This document shows positions 40,903-49,350 of a stretch of DNA of 64,000 nt, piece after piece. The DNA comes from Actinophytocola sp. Its GTDB lineage: Bacteria > Actinomycetota > Actinomycetes > Mycobacteriales > Pseudonocardiaceae. The translations under genes and the position numbers were made by a program. Location: the NCBI RefSeq assembly GCF_009379765.1, contig NZ_WHTD01000008.1, positions 30,426 through 94,425 of the forward strand. The letters run 5' to 3'. The notes beneath the pieces are model-generated. The model searched no databases. It was not told where the DNA came from and was given only the letters and a program-made list of their open reading frames with translations. How positions within the stretch are numbered: the stretch's first letter is position 1; every line of letters starts with the position of its first letter.

Positions 40903-41954
40903 TCAGACCAGGTCACGAGGGTCGATTGCGCGGCTGACCGTCTTCGCGGAGCTGCTGGAGAAGCAGACGACCGAGTGCTTGCCCTCGCCGCCGGCCACCG
41001 CCACGTTCAGGTTCTCGGGGGTGTCGAGGCCGCGGATCATGCCGTCGCGGAACACCTCGGGGAACCGGCCGCGCCGCCGGCGCACGACCTCCAGCAGGCG
41101 TGGCGTGAAGCTCGCCTCCGCGCCCAGGACCGCTCGTACAGCTCCCGCCGCACGTCGTCGCGCGACAAGCCCGAGCCCGCCAGCAGCCCGGCGTGCTCGG
41201 GGCCGAGGAGCAGCGTGATGTGGCCGCCGTTCTGCATGGTGTTGGTGCCGCGGACGGTCAGCGACGCGGCCAGGTTGGTGAGCACCTCGTCGGCCGAGGT
41301 GGACACGCTGTCGTAGTGGTTGAGCAGGGACGCGACGCCCGTGACGGTGAGCGCGGACGCCGCATCGACGCCGCGGCTGGCCGCGAGCGACTCCCAGGGG
41401 CTGCCCGCCTCGTTCTCCGCCAGCACCAGGCCGAACTTGGCCGGCTGGCCGTGCGTGGCCCGGTCGACCTCACCCGGCAGCGCGCCGCCGACGTTGATCA
41501 GCGCGAGGCGGATGGCGCGGCCGGTGGTGACGTTGCCCCGGTTGCCGGGGCCGAGGTAGCCGCGGCCGCTGGTGAGCCGGGCCCGCTGCGCCGCCGGCCC
41601 GCTCACGATCACCGCCGGGGTGACGGGGTTGGTGGTGACCTGCACGGCCGTCAGGTTGAACACCGGCTCGATCAGGGCCTGCACCGCCGCGATGACGACG
41701 GCCAGCGACTCCGGCCGCGCGCCGGCCATGATCGTGTTGATCGCGAGCGCCCGCACGGTCGCCTGGCCCCACGCCGGCGGGATGGTGCCGAGCACCTCGT
41801 CCGGGTCCCGTTCGGTGTACTTCAGGAACTCCGTCAGCCGCTCCTCGGTCGGCGGGATCACCGGCAGCCCGTCGCCGATGCCCTCGTCCTCGGTGAAGCG
41901 CAGCCACGCCTCCGGGTCGTCCGGCAGCTCCCACCCCCGCTCGCGAAAGGCCAT
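40903..41954 (-). pseudogene. UGSC-partner family protein, second copy, frameshifted near 41130
   Basis: From ATG 41954 the frame reads DGLPVIPPTEERLTEF, NTIMAGARPESLAVVIAAV, GNVTTGRAIRLALINVG and AENEAGSPW, all matching the partner proteins at 15247 and 1231. After DVRRELYERS near 41130 it shifts. The correct continuation is in the neighbouring frame: GAEASFTPRLLEVV, then LDTPENLNVAVAGGEGKHSV to the stop at 40903. One missing base restores about 350 residues. The ATG overlaps the selenoprotein stop by one base (TGATG), so the two are translationally coupled. It is a true lesion or an assembly error; the coupled selenoprotein gene is intact. Confidence 0.8.
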
Positions 41955-42484
41955 CAGTCGTCCCCGAAGAAGCCCAGCACGTCGGCCAGCACATGGTCCG
42001 GCACCCCGCTCCGGACCAGCTCGTCCTGCGACACCGAACCGAACGGGTGCGGCACGACGATCATCCGCACGTCGGGCAGGCCGAGAGCGCCGGCGACCTT
42101 CCCGGCGAGCGGGGCGAAGGGCTTGCTGCACATGACCATGCCCGGCACCCCTTGCGTCTCCAGTTCTACGATGTCGCGGCAACTCCGCGTGGCGCAGGAG
42201 CCTCAATCGCCCATCGCGGTCAGCACGAGGTCGCATCGGGTGGTGATCTCCTCGAGCTGGGCCGCGGTGAGCGCGTCGGAGGGGACGCGCTTGCCGAACC
42301 GGAGCAGGGTGACGTTCATCGTCTCCGCCAGCGCCTCGCCGACCCGGTCGAGCAGGAACCCGGCGTTGGCCTTGCTGTTGTCCACCAGGCCGAGCGTCAC
42401 GCCGCCGAGCGAGCGCGGGAGCGCGGCCAGCGCGTGCTGGGCGGGGGCCGCGGGCGAACGCGGGTCAAGGAACTCGACGATCAT
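41954..42484 (-). CDS. UGSC-family selenoprotein (in-frame TGA = Sec94)
   Basis: Reading through TGA 42205-42203 gives a 176-residue protein. MIVEFLDPRSPAAP leads to LGLVDNSKANAGFLLDRV, then CDLVLTAMGD-Sec-GSCATRSCRDIVELETQGVP and VPHPFGSVSQDELVRSG. It matches the first UGSC protein along its length: KANA versus KVNAD, CDLVxTAxGDUGSC, and PHPxGxxSxxE. A third Cys four residues after the motif is extra. ATG 42484 has GAGGT 7 bp upstream; the longer start at 42517 overlaps the operator palindrome. Its stop overlaps the partner gene. A SECIS-like hairpin follows at the same distance as in copy 1. The function is unknown and a redox role is inference. Confidence 0.88.
42175..42189 (-). promoter_or_regulatory. 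Bacterial SECIS hairpin downstream of Sec codon 94
   Basis: On the mRNA, CGCGG-AGUUG-CCGCG forms a perfect 5-bp stem. With UGA as nt 1-3 the loop occupies nt 22-26, identical to the first UGSC gene, and it also begins AG. The stem sequences differ between the two genes, so structure and not sequence is conserved. Confidence 0.75.
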
Positions 42485-42511
42485 GAGCGCACCTCGCGGT
42501 GTCAATGTGCA

Positions 42512-42529
42512 TGACATTGATCAATGTCA
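42512..42529. promoter_or_regulatory. Type B operator, perfect 18-bp palindrome
   Basis: TGACATTGATCAATGTCA is fully self-complementary and lies 28-45 bp upstream of the second UGSC selenoprotein start, in the 86-bp gap after the citrate synthase-like gene. The half-site ACATTGAT recurs at 43807, 61763 and 61778, and ATTGAT/ATCAAT at 52972. Confidence 0.6.
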
Positions 42530-42570
42530 AGTTGAATCATATGTGCGGGGTAGCCGCCACGCAAGGCCGG

Positions 42571-43788
42571 TCAGTCTCCCGAGTGGACGTTCACCGAGTG
42601 CATCCGTTCCATGGGGCCGGTTCCGTAGGCCTCGATGGCGTGCGCGACCCACCCGGCCGCACGGGAGATCACGAAGATCGTCTCGCCGGAACCCGGTGCC
42701 ATGCCGAGAACATAAGTGAGCGCGGCGAGCGCGAAGCCGGCGTTGGGCGCGGGAAGTCCGCGCCACTCCTGGGTCTTGATGACGCTTTCGACCGTGGCGA
42801 GCCGGTCGGCTTGCGGGCCCACCTCGCGCAGCCGCTCCAAGATGTAGGACGCCCGGATGTCGCCCGCCGGGTAGACGTGGTGCCCGAAGCCGGGAATCGA
42901 GCCGCCCTGGCGCAACCGCATGCCCAGCGACTCCTCCACCGTGGCCGCCGACTTCATGTTGTGCAGCAACGACTCGATCGCCAGTGACGCGGATCCCTTC
43001 ACCGGGCCGCTGCCGACATCGATGCCGAGCCGGAGCAGCCCGCCCGGCTCGACGCCCGCACGCGCCGCGGTGCGGATCACGTAGGTGGCCGCCGCCAGGT
43101 CGTGGTCGGCGAGCATGACCATGGCCGAGTTCAACAGCTTCAGCTCCGCGTCGCGCGGCTGCCGGTCGCACAGCCGGGACCACAGCAGCGCCACCATCGG
43201 TGACGCGGGCGCCGGCAGCGCCGCGGTCTCGACCGGCTCGGACTTCGCCGGCAGCGCGGTGAGCATGGTGGCCAGCGTGCGCTGCGCCGTGGTGGCCACG
43301 ACGTCGGGCGTGGTGTCCCAGGAGGGCGGCTCGACCGCGGCGATGCATGCCGCTATCACCTTGACCTGGTCGACCGGAAGCGCGCTCGCGGGCAGCGTCT
43401 TGACGACCCGGCGGCAGAACCGCTCGGTGGCCTGGGCGGAAACCCAAGGCGGCGACGGGGGGTCGAAGCCCCACAGCAGCCGCGCGACATCCTCGAACGT
43501 GGCGCTCTCGGCGAGGTCACTGGCCCGCTGGTTGCGGTAGAACAACGCTTCCTGCGTGACGAGGGTGATCTCGGACTCGACCGGGTCCTGCTGGTTCTCC
43601 TTGCCGCGCCGCACCTTCGCCGACAGGCGGTCGACATCGGCCAGCCGGAACAGGCTGCCCCGCCCGCCGGCCGCCTTGCGGCTCGTGAGGCGGCCACGGC
43701 TCACGTAGGCGTAGACCGTCTCCTTCTTGACGTTGAGACGGTCGGCCGCCTCGTCCGCGGTCAACCAGTCGCCGGCGTTCTCAGTCAT
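42571..43788 (-). CDS. Citrate synthase-like protein with N-terminal helix-turn-helix domain
   Basis: The 405-residue protein starts with an excisionase/MerR-like HTH (residues 8-55: LTADEAADRLNVKKETVYAYVSRG). A citrate synthase fold follows. Catalytic histidines are present: His229 in VMLADHDLAAATYVIR and His303 in PGFGHHVYPAGD. The third catalytic residue, the Asp of the family's PNxDF motif, is replaced: here PNAGFALAAL (Gly351). Loss of this base should abolish or change Claisen condensation. HTH-citrate synthase fusions exist in actinobacteria and may act as citryl- or acyl-CoA lyases or sensors. ATG 43788 has GAGG 8 bp upstream. It is followed by the UGSC cassette. Confidence 0.85.
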   Translation of the reverse strand: MTENAGDWLTADEAADRLNVKKETVYAYVSRGRLTSRKAAGGRGSLFRLADVDRLSAKVRRGKENQQDPVESEITLVTQEALFYRNQRASDLAESATFEDVARLLWGFDPPSPPWVSAQATERFCRRVVKTLPASALPVDQVKVIAACIAAVEPPSWDTTPDVVATTAQRTLATMLTALPAKSEPVETAALPAPASPMVALLWSRLCDRQPRDAELKLLNSAMVMLADHDLAAATYVIRTAARAGVEPGGLLRLGIDVGSGPVKGSASLAIESLLHNMKSAATVEESLGMRLRQGGSIPGFGHHVYPAGDIRASYILERLREVGPQADRLATVESVIKTQEWRGLPAPNAGFALAALTYVLGMAPGSGETIFVISRAAGWVAHAIEAYGTGPMERMHSVNVHSGD

Positions 43789-43808
43789 GTCGTGGCCTCG
43801 TCGCATAC

Positions 43809-43825
43809 ATTGATTGATGGATCAA
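43809..43825. promoter_or_regulatory. Type B operator candidate upstream of the citrate synthase-like gene
   Basis: ATTGATTGATGGATCAA contains two overlapping ATTGAT/TTGAT half-sites and an inverted ATCAA, within the 33-bp gap before the gene and overlapping the MFS stop codon. It resembles the palindrome at 42512. Confidence 0.45.
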
Positions 43826-45018
43826 CCTACCATGTCGTCACGTCCTCGTGCCTTGCGTTCGCGCCACGCGGAGGGCACCAGTACGGACGTTCCCGATGCC
43901 ACGAACACCGCGCCCAGCACGAAACTGGCCCACACACCGGCGAGCGAGGCCGCCGCGCCGAACGCGATCGGGACCAGGAAGTCGGCCAGCCGGTTGCCGG
44001 TGAGCCGCAGCCCCACCGCCATCCCGAACTGGTGCGGCGGCGCGGAACTGGCCACCAGCGCCATCGACAGCGGCCGCCCGGTGCCGAACGCGAGCCCGAG
44101 CATCGCGGTGAGGAACGCCAGCAGCACCACCGAGGACGACAGCGGCACGACCAGCAGCGATCCCACCACGACGAGTCCCACCACGGTCATGAGCGTGTGC
44201 CGGCCCCAGGTCCGCACGAGCGTCGGCATCAGCAGCCGGGCGGCCAGTCCCGCGCCGGAGAACAGGCTCAGCACCCAGCTCAGCTCCTGCACCGACAGGC
44301 CGGCGACGTCCTGGAGGTAGATGGGCAGGAACGAGATCCGCAGCATCTCCGGCACGGACATCAGGCAGCTGATGAGGATCGCGATCCGCATCGACCGGGT
44401 CCGCAGCTGCGCGGCGGCCTGCCGCCGGCCGCTGACCCGTTCCGGCGCGACGAGCGGCTTCCCGGCGATCGACGGCACGGTGAGCGTCACCAGGCACGAC
44501 AGCACACCCAAGGCCGCGGCGCACAGGAACAGAGTGGGGTAGCCGGAGAGCCCGATGAGCAGGCCCGCCACGATCGGACCGAGGATCTGCCCGGCGGACG
44601 CGACCAGCGTGTACAGGCTGAAGTGCTTCTCCGCCTGGTTCTTCTCGGCGAGCCCGGCGACCCGGGCCTGACCGCCCAGCATGATCATGAGCTGTCCGGT
44701 GCCGGCGAGCACCTGGGTGGCCATGATGATCGGCAGGCTCGGCTTCAGCCAGAGCGCCAGGTAGGCGATGACGCTGAGCAGCGAGCCGAAGAAGAAGACC
44801 GCGCGGATGCCGTGCCGGTCCGAGACCAGCCCGACCGGCACCGCGAGCAGCATCGGGGTGAGCGCCGCGGCCGCCGTGATGACCCCGATGTCGCCGAGGC
44901 TCGCGCCCAGGCTCCCGGCGAACAGCGGGACGAACGCCTTCACCATGTGGTTCTGCAGGTAGTGGATGAACGAGAACGCCATGACCGGGGTCAGGCGCGC
45001 CAGTGTGCTCCGTGACAT
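43822..45018 (-). CDS. Major facilitator superfamily transporter
   Basis: The 398-residue membrane protein has twelve predicted helices. It carries an MFS loop signature after helix 2 (VGLVSDRHGIRAVFF) and a long central loop near residue 200 (RVSGRRQAAAQLRTRSM). No motif fixes the substrate; DHA1-like drug/metabolite exporters share this shape. ATG 45018 lacks a clear SD and an in-frame TTG at 45036 is an alternative. Lying before the citrate synthase-like and UGSC genes, it may move a carboxylate (inference). The 231-bp upstream region holds repeats but no gene. Confidence 0.85.
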   Translation of the reverse strand: MSRSTLARLTPVMAFSFIHYLQNHMVKAFVPLFAGSLGASLGDIGVITAAAALTPMLLAVPVGLVSDRHGIRAVFFFGSLLSVIAYLALWLKPSLPIIMATQVLAGTGQLMIMLGGQARVAGLAEKNQAEKHFSLYTLVASAGQILGPIVAGLLIGLSGYPTLFLCAAALGVLSCLVTLTVPSIAGKPLVAPERVSGRRQAAAQLRTRSMRIAILISCLMSVPEMLRISFLPIYLQDVAGLSVQELSWVLSLFSGAGLAARLLMPTLVRTWGRHTLMTVVGLVVVGSLLVVPLSSSVVLLAFLTAMLGLAFGTGRPLSMALVASSAPPHQFGMAVGLRLTGNRLADFLVPIAFGAAASLAGVWASFVLGAVFVASGTSVLVPSAWRERKARGRDDMVG

Positions 45019-45035
45019 TGGCCCGCGCTGTGTCA

Positions 45036-45189
45036 ATTGGCTCGCTCCGCTCGCTGGTTCGTGGGCCTTCACCCGGTGTCTTCCCTCCTGCGCTGCTCAC
45101 TCGCTCGTTCCTCGCTCGCTGCGCTGCTCGTCAGTCCAGACACCGGCGGCCCACTCACAGTGCTGGATTGGCTCGCTCCGCTCGCTGGT
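45036..45189. repeat. Pair of 23-bp direct repeats upstream of the MFS gene
   Basis: ATTGGCTCGCTCCGCTCGCT followed by GGT occurs at 45036-45058 and again at 45167-45189. Between them run further CTCGCTCGTTC-like copies. The 231-bp gap to the next gene shows no ORF of interest. It could be a recombination hot spot or a promoter duplication. Confidence 0.7.
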
Positions 45190-45249
45190 GAGTGGCCCAC
45201 TCGCGGGACATCAGGTCGCGCTGTGACACCGGCTCGTTCGCGCGCTCGT

Positions 45250-46590
45250 TCATCCGAGCAGGGAGGTCAGCTCGGCGAGGTCGTCGACCTCCTCGAGCCG
45301 CTCGACCACATCGACGAGCCGCCCGGCGCGGTCCTCCGCACCCACCGACCCCAGGCAGTCGGCCACCTTCGCGAGCCGGGTGTCGCGGTCCATCGGGTTG
45401 CCGATCGAGCCGAGGAAGCTCCGGCAGGTCTCGGAGACCTCCCGGCCGTCGTGCGTGCGGACGGTCACCCGCGCCCATGTCGACCGCTTGTCCTTGGGAA
45501 TCATCGGGTTCTCCCGGAGCCGGACCTTCGGGAGTGTCTCGACGACGGCGGGGGAGAACCGGACCTCGTCGGAGAACGACCGGATGCCGACGCGGGGCTC
45601 GGTGAGCGCGACCGTGACGCAGTACTCGTAGCTGAACTTGCCGTCCAGCCCGGACTCCGGCGCCGGCCGGGACAGATCCTGCCGGAACAGCGGCGGCTCC
45701 ACCACGACCGACTCGACGTCCTCCGTGGACAGTCCGGTCCGGTCGCGCAGCGTGGCCATCGCCTCGGTCGGCCACTGCATGTAGATCTCCGCCGGGTACC
45801 GCTTGATGGTGAACCCCGGCTCGACGAGGTGGAAGGTCTTGCCCAGCCCGGCGGCGACGGCGTCCCAGTCGGCCGTGCCGCCGAACAGCGCGTCGGCGAA
45901 CCCGCGGTGCGCGTCGAGGATCTCCGGGTTGCTGGTGACGCCGAGCGCCGCGAGGTCGGCGCACTCCACCCCGGACCGCGCGGCACCGCCGGGATGCATG
46001 GCCTTGGCCATCGTGCCGTTGTTGGCGAACAGGCCTCCGGCCCGGGACGCGGCGAGCCCGAACGCCGTGGCCGTGGCCGCCGCGTCGAGGCCGAGCACCG
46101 ACGCCGCCGCGGCGGCCGCACCCAGCGGGCCGACCACCCCCGGCGGGTGGAACGCGCGCAGCGCGGTGAGCTCGCCCGCCGTGCGCAGTCGCTGTTGGAC
46201 GTCCCAGCCGACCACGTACGCGGCGATCAGCCGGGCTCCGGACGCACGCGTGCGCTCGCCCAGCGCCAGGGCCGTGGGCAGGATCGACGACGTGCCGTGC
46301 GCGGACGGGTGGCCCTGGATCTCGTAGTCGAGGCAGTGCGTCGCGACCCCGTTGGCGAACGCCGCGAGCGCGGCCGGCACCCGGCCCCCACCGACCACAG
46401 TGGACTCACGGACGCCGCCCTGGCCGGTGACGTAGCCGGTCTCCCGCTCGGCCACCGGCTGGCCCGCACCCGCGAGCAGGTTCGCGAAGCCGTCGAGGAT
46501 CGCAACCTTCGCGGCGGCGACCACGTCCGCCGGCAGCTCGCGGAAGCCCGTCTCGGCGACGAACTCCGCGAGCTGCCCGGTGGGTGTCAT
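45250..46590 (-). CDS. MmgE/PrpD family protein (copy 1)
   Basis: The 446-residue protein belongs to the MmgE/PrpD family (2-methylcitrate dehydratase, cis-aconitate decarboxylase and relatives). It shows HCLDYEIQGHPSAHGTSSILPTALALGE, LFANNGTMAKAMHPGGAARSGVECADL, GFTIKRYPAEIYMQW and GLDGKFSYEYCVTVAL. These contain the conserved His/Lys residues of the active site. It is iron-sulfur-independent and acts on a tricarboxylate-like acid. The ATG overlaps the flavoprotein stop (ATGA), linking dehydrogenation and dehydration of the same substrate. Confidence 0.9.
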   Translation of the reverse strand: MTPTGQLAEFVAETGFRELPADVVAAAKVAILDGFANLLAGAGQPVAERETGYVTGQGGVRESTVVGGGRVPAALAAFANGVATHCLDYEIQGHPSAHGTSSILPTALALGERTRASGARLIAAYVVGWDVQQRLRTAGELTALRAFHPPGVVGPLGAAAAAASVLGLDAAATATAFGLAASRAGGLFANNGTMAKAMHPGGAARSGVECADLAALGVTSNPEILDAHRGFADALFGGTADWDAVAAGLGKTFHLVEPGFTIKRYPAEIYMQWPTEAMATLRDRTGLSTEDVESVVVEPPLFRQDLSRPAPESGLDGKFSYEYCVTVALTEPRVGIRSFSDEVRFSPAVVETLPKVRLRENPMIPKDKRSTWARVTVRTHDGREVSETCRSFLGSIGNPMDRDTRLAKVADCLGSVGAEDRAGRLVDVVERLEEVDDLAELTSLLG

Positions 46591-48077
46591 GCGTTCGCCG
46601 CCGCCGTGCGGGCCGCGTGCTCGCCGGCGATGCGACCGAACACGGCGCCTGCCATCATGCCCGAGCCGGACGGGTAGTTGCCGTGCCACAGGCCACCGAG
46701 CATCTCGCCGGCCGTGTACAGACCCGGGATCGCGCGCCCGGCGGTGTGCTGCACCTGCGCGGTCTTTGCGTCGACCAGCAGACCGCCGAAGGTGAAGGTG
46801 ATCGCGCAGCACACGCCGTAGGCCTCGAACGGGCCCTCGTCGATGCTGATCGAGTAGTTGCTCTTGTCGATCGCGAGGCCGTTGGTCCGCTTGCCGTCCA
46901 GGCCGAACGGGTTGGGGTCGAGCTTGCCGGGCTGGATCGCGGCGTTGTACGCGGTGACCGTGGCACGGACCTTCTCCGGGTCCAGCCCGGTCTTCTTGGC
47001 CAGCTCGTCCAACGAGGACGCGGTGACGCCGGTGGCGTTGTTGCGGTCGTAGTCCTCGAGCAGCCCGAACCGGCGGGCCTTGGCGTCGAACAGTTGGTAG
47101 GCCACGCCGCCGGTCTGCGCGCGCACCGACCAACCCATCTTGGCGTAGGTGCGGCCGCGGACGTCGCTCGCCTCGTCGACGAACCGGGTGCCCTCGAGGT
47201 TGACCATGATGCTGTACGGGTAGGCGTACCGGCTGGTCCGCACGCCACCGTTCGGCACGGACGAAGGCAGCGTGTACGCGGGCCGCTCGATGTCCTGCGG
47301 CGAGGCGTGGCAGGAGGTGAAGCTGCCGAACGGCATCGCGCCGACGGCGAGCGCGGCGTTGATGCCGTCGCCGGTGTTGTAGGGGACGCCGCGGTTCTTC
47401 ACCGTGTCCCAGCCGGCGCCGAGGTACTTCGCGCGCATCTCCGGGTTGGCCTCGAACCCGCCGCAGGCCAGGATCACCGCCTTGGCCCGGATCGTCCGGA
47501 AACCCTCCGGGGCGATGGCCCGCACGCCATCGACCTCGCCCCGGCTGTTCACCAGGATCTCGGTCATCGACGTCTCGTAGTGCAGCTGCCCGCCGGACCT
47601 CTCCACGTTTCGGTAGTGCCGCTCCTGCAGCTTGTAGCCGCGGCCGGCCATCTGCGTGGTGTTGCCGGCGGTGGCGGCGACGTTGGGCAGCCACGCGTGG
47701 CCCTTGCCGCGCAACCACATGATGGTCGGGTAGGCGTTGTTCACGTGCGTGGTGAGCAGGTCCTTGTCGGCCTTGCCCGCGGTGGTGCGCATGACCTCGT
47801 CCCAGAGGTCCTCCTTGCTGCGCCTGGGCAGCCGGTCGTGGATCACCGCGAGGTCGTCCTGGTTCGGGTCGTCCATCAGCACGGCCAGGTCGTCGACGCT
47901 GTCGTAGGGGAATCGCATGTGGCCGGTCAGCGCGCTGTTGCCGCCGCGCTCGTCCCGCGGCGCCTTCTCCAGCACCGCGACGGACGCGCCGAGGTCCAGC
48001 GCGGCCTGCGCGGCGCAGAGCCCCGCGTTGCCGCCGCCGACCACGACCACGTCGTAGTAGTACTCGTCTTCCATCAT
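46587..48077 (-). CDS. FAD-dependent oxidoreductase, tricarballylate dehydrogenase (TcuA)-like
   Basis: The 496-residue flavoprotein of the FAD_binding_2/fumarate reductase family has a dinucleotide fold at VVVVGGGNAGLCAAQAA (residues 9-25), GGNSALTGHMRF, and LACGGFEANPEMRAKYLG. The C-terminal FAD segment reads GLYTAGEMLGGLWHGNYPSGSGMM. TcuA oxidises tricarballylate to cis-aconitate, and this protein keeps that family's GGNSALTG and PSGSGMM segments. Co-occurrence with MmgE/PrpD and a TctABC importer supports a tricarboxylate substrate (inference). 3-Ketosteroid-dehydrogenase-like relatives are the main alternative. Confidence 0.85.
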   Translation of the reverse strand: MMEDEYYYDVVVVGGGNAGLCAAQAALDLGASVAVLEKAPRDERGGNSALTGHMRFPYDSVDDLAVLMDDPNQDDLAVIHDRLPRRSKEDLWDEVMRTTAGKADKDLLTTHVNNAYPTIMWLRGKGHAWLPNVAATAGNTTQMAGRGYKLQERHYRNVERSGGQLHYETSMTEILVNSRGEVDGVRAIAPEGFRTIRAKAVILACGGFEANPEMRAKYLGAGWDTVKNRGVPYNTGDGINAALAVGAMPFGSFTSCHASPQDIERPAYTLPSSVPNGGVRTSRYAYPYSIMVNLEGTRFVDEASDVRGRTYAKMGWSVRAQTGGVAYQLFDAKARRFGLLEDYDRNNATGVTASSLDELAKKTGLDPEKVRATVTAYNAAIQPGKLDPNPFGLDGKRTNGLAIDKSNYSISIDEGPFEAYGVCCAITFTFGGLLVDAKTAQVQHTAGRAIPGLYTAGEMLGGLWHGNYPSGSGMMAGAVFGRIAGEHAARTAAANA

Positions 48078-48108
48078 CGATCCCTCTCTCGAACGGTTCG
48101 TGGCGGGG

Positions 48109-49350
48109 TCAGGTCAGCACGTCCGACTCGGCCAGCTCGGTGATCTCGGCGTCGGACAGGTCGAGCAGCTCGGTGAGCACCTCGCGGGTGTGCTCGCCGA
48201 GCAGGGGCGCGGCGGCGCGCAGGCCGCCGGGGGTGTCCGAGAGGGTGAACGGGGGTGCGCCGTAGAGGCTGCGGCCCATCTCGGCGTGCGGCAGGCGCTG
48301 CCAGTGCTCGCGGTGCGCGAGCTGCGGGTCGTGCCGGACGAGGCCGGCGACGTCGCGCACGACGCCCGCGGGCACACCCCGCTCCTGCAGCACGGCCATC
48401 GCGTCCTCGGCCCGCCAGGTGGCGATCCGCCGCCGCACCGCGGCGTCGACCGCGGCCGCGTCGGCCCGCCGGCCGGGCGCGTAGGTCCACTGTGGCGGGA
48501 CGTCGTCGAGCAGGAGCTCGTCGGCGAGCACCCGCCACTCGTCGTCGGTGCGCACGGCGATCGCAAGCCACTCGTCCGCACCCGCGCAGCGGTAGATCCC
48601 GTGCGGGCACCACGCCGGGTGCGCGTTGCCCAGCGGTGCGGGGTCGACGCCGTTGACCGTCCACTCGAGAATCGCCGGCCCGATGGCGGCGATCGTCGGC
48701 TCGGTCTGCGCGATGTCGATGAGCTGGCCCTGCCCGGTCCGCCGGACGTGGCGCAGCGCGGCGAGGACGGCGAACGCGGCGTGGCACGGGTTGGGCACGT
48801 GGTCGGGGTAGTTGGTGCCGGTCCCGACCGGGTAGCGGTCCGGTAGGCCGGTGAGATGGGTGAGGCCGACCAGCGCGCCGATCGTGAGCCCGTAGCCGAG
48901 GTGGTCCTTGTCCGGTCCGGTGGCGCCCTGCATGGACATCGACAGGTAGACCACCCGCGGGTTGACCGCGCGGACCTGCTCGTAGCCCAGCCCGAAGCGG
49001 TCCATCACGCCCGGTCGGAAGTTGTTGGCCACGACATCGGCGCCGGCCGCCAGGTCGCGGGCGATCTCCTGGGCGCGGGGGTCCTTGAGGTTCAGCGTGA
49101 TGCCGCGCTTGCTGGTGTTGCGCTCGGCGAAGTAGCCGCTGCGGTTGACACCCTTGATGCCGCCCGCGAACGGCGCGCCGACCCGCAGGCTGTCGAGGGC
49201 TTTGGCGCTCTCCACCTTGATCACGTCGGCGCCGTGGTCGGCGAGGAGCTTGGTGGTGAACGAGCCGGCCCCGACCCAGGTGAAGTCGAGCACCCGCACA
49301 CCGGTCAGCGGGCCGCGCGGTATCGATGGCTCGCTCGCGAGCTCGCTCAC
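48109..49350 (-). CDS. Class III CoA-transferase
   Basis: The 413-residue CaiB/BaiF protein shows GVRVLDFTWVGAGSFTTKLLADHGADVIKVE, RNTSKRGITLNLKDPRAQ, NNFRPGVMDRFGLGYEQV and GTNYPDHVPNPCHAAF, with Asp at the catalytic place. It resembles succinyl-CoA:(R)-benzylsuccinate-type enzymes in general layout. GTG 49350 overlaps the next CoA-transferase stop (GTGA). Two adjacent CoA-transferases could form a heteromer. Confidence 0.9.
   Translation of the reverse strand: MSELASEPSIPRGPLTGVRVLDFTWVGAGSFTTKLLADHGADVIKVESAKALDSLRVGAPFAGGIKGVNRSGYFAERNTSKRGITLNLKDPRAQEIARDLAAGADVVANNFRPGVMDRFGLGYEQVRAVNPRVVYLSMSMQGATGPDKDHLGYGLTIGALVGLTHLTGLPDRYPVGTGTNYPDHVPNPCHAAFAVLAALRHVRRTGQGQLIDIAQTEPTIAAIGPAILEWTVNGVDPAPLGNAHPAWCPHGIYRCAGADEWLAIAVRTDDEWRVLADELLLDDVPPQWTYAPGRRADAAAVDAAVRRRIATWRAEDAMAVLQERGVPAGVVRDVAGLVRHDPQLAHREHWQRLPHAEMGRSLYGAPPFTLSDTPGGLRAAAPLLGEHTREVLTELLDLSDAEITELAESDVLT

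Noticed and set aside
45032..45037. TTGACA -35 box for the MFS gene on the minus strand
   Set aside because: It lies only about 13 bp from the start codon, leaving no room for a -10 element and RBS.
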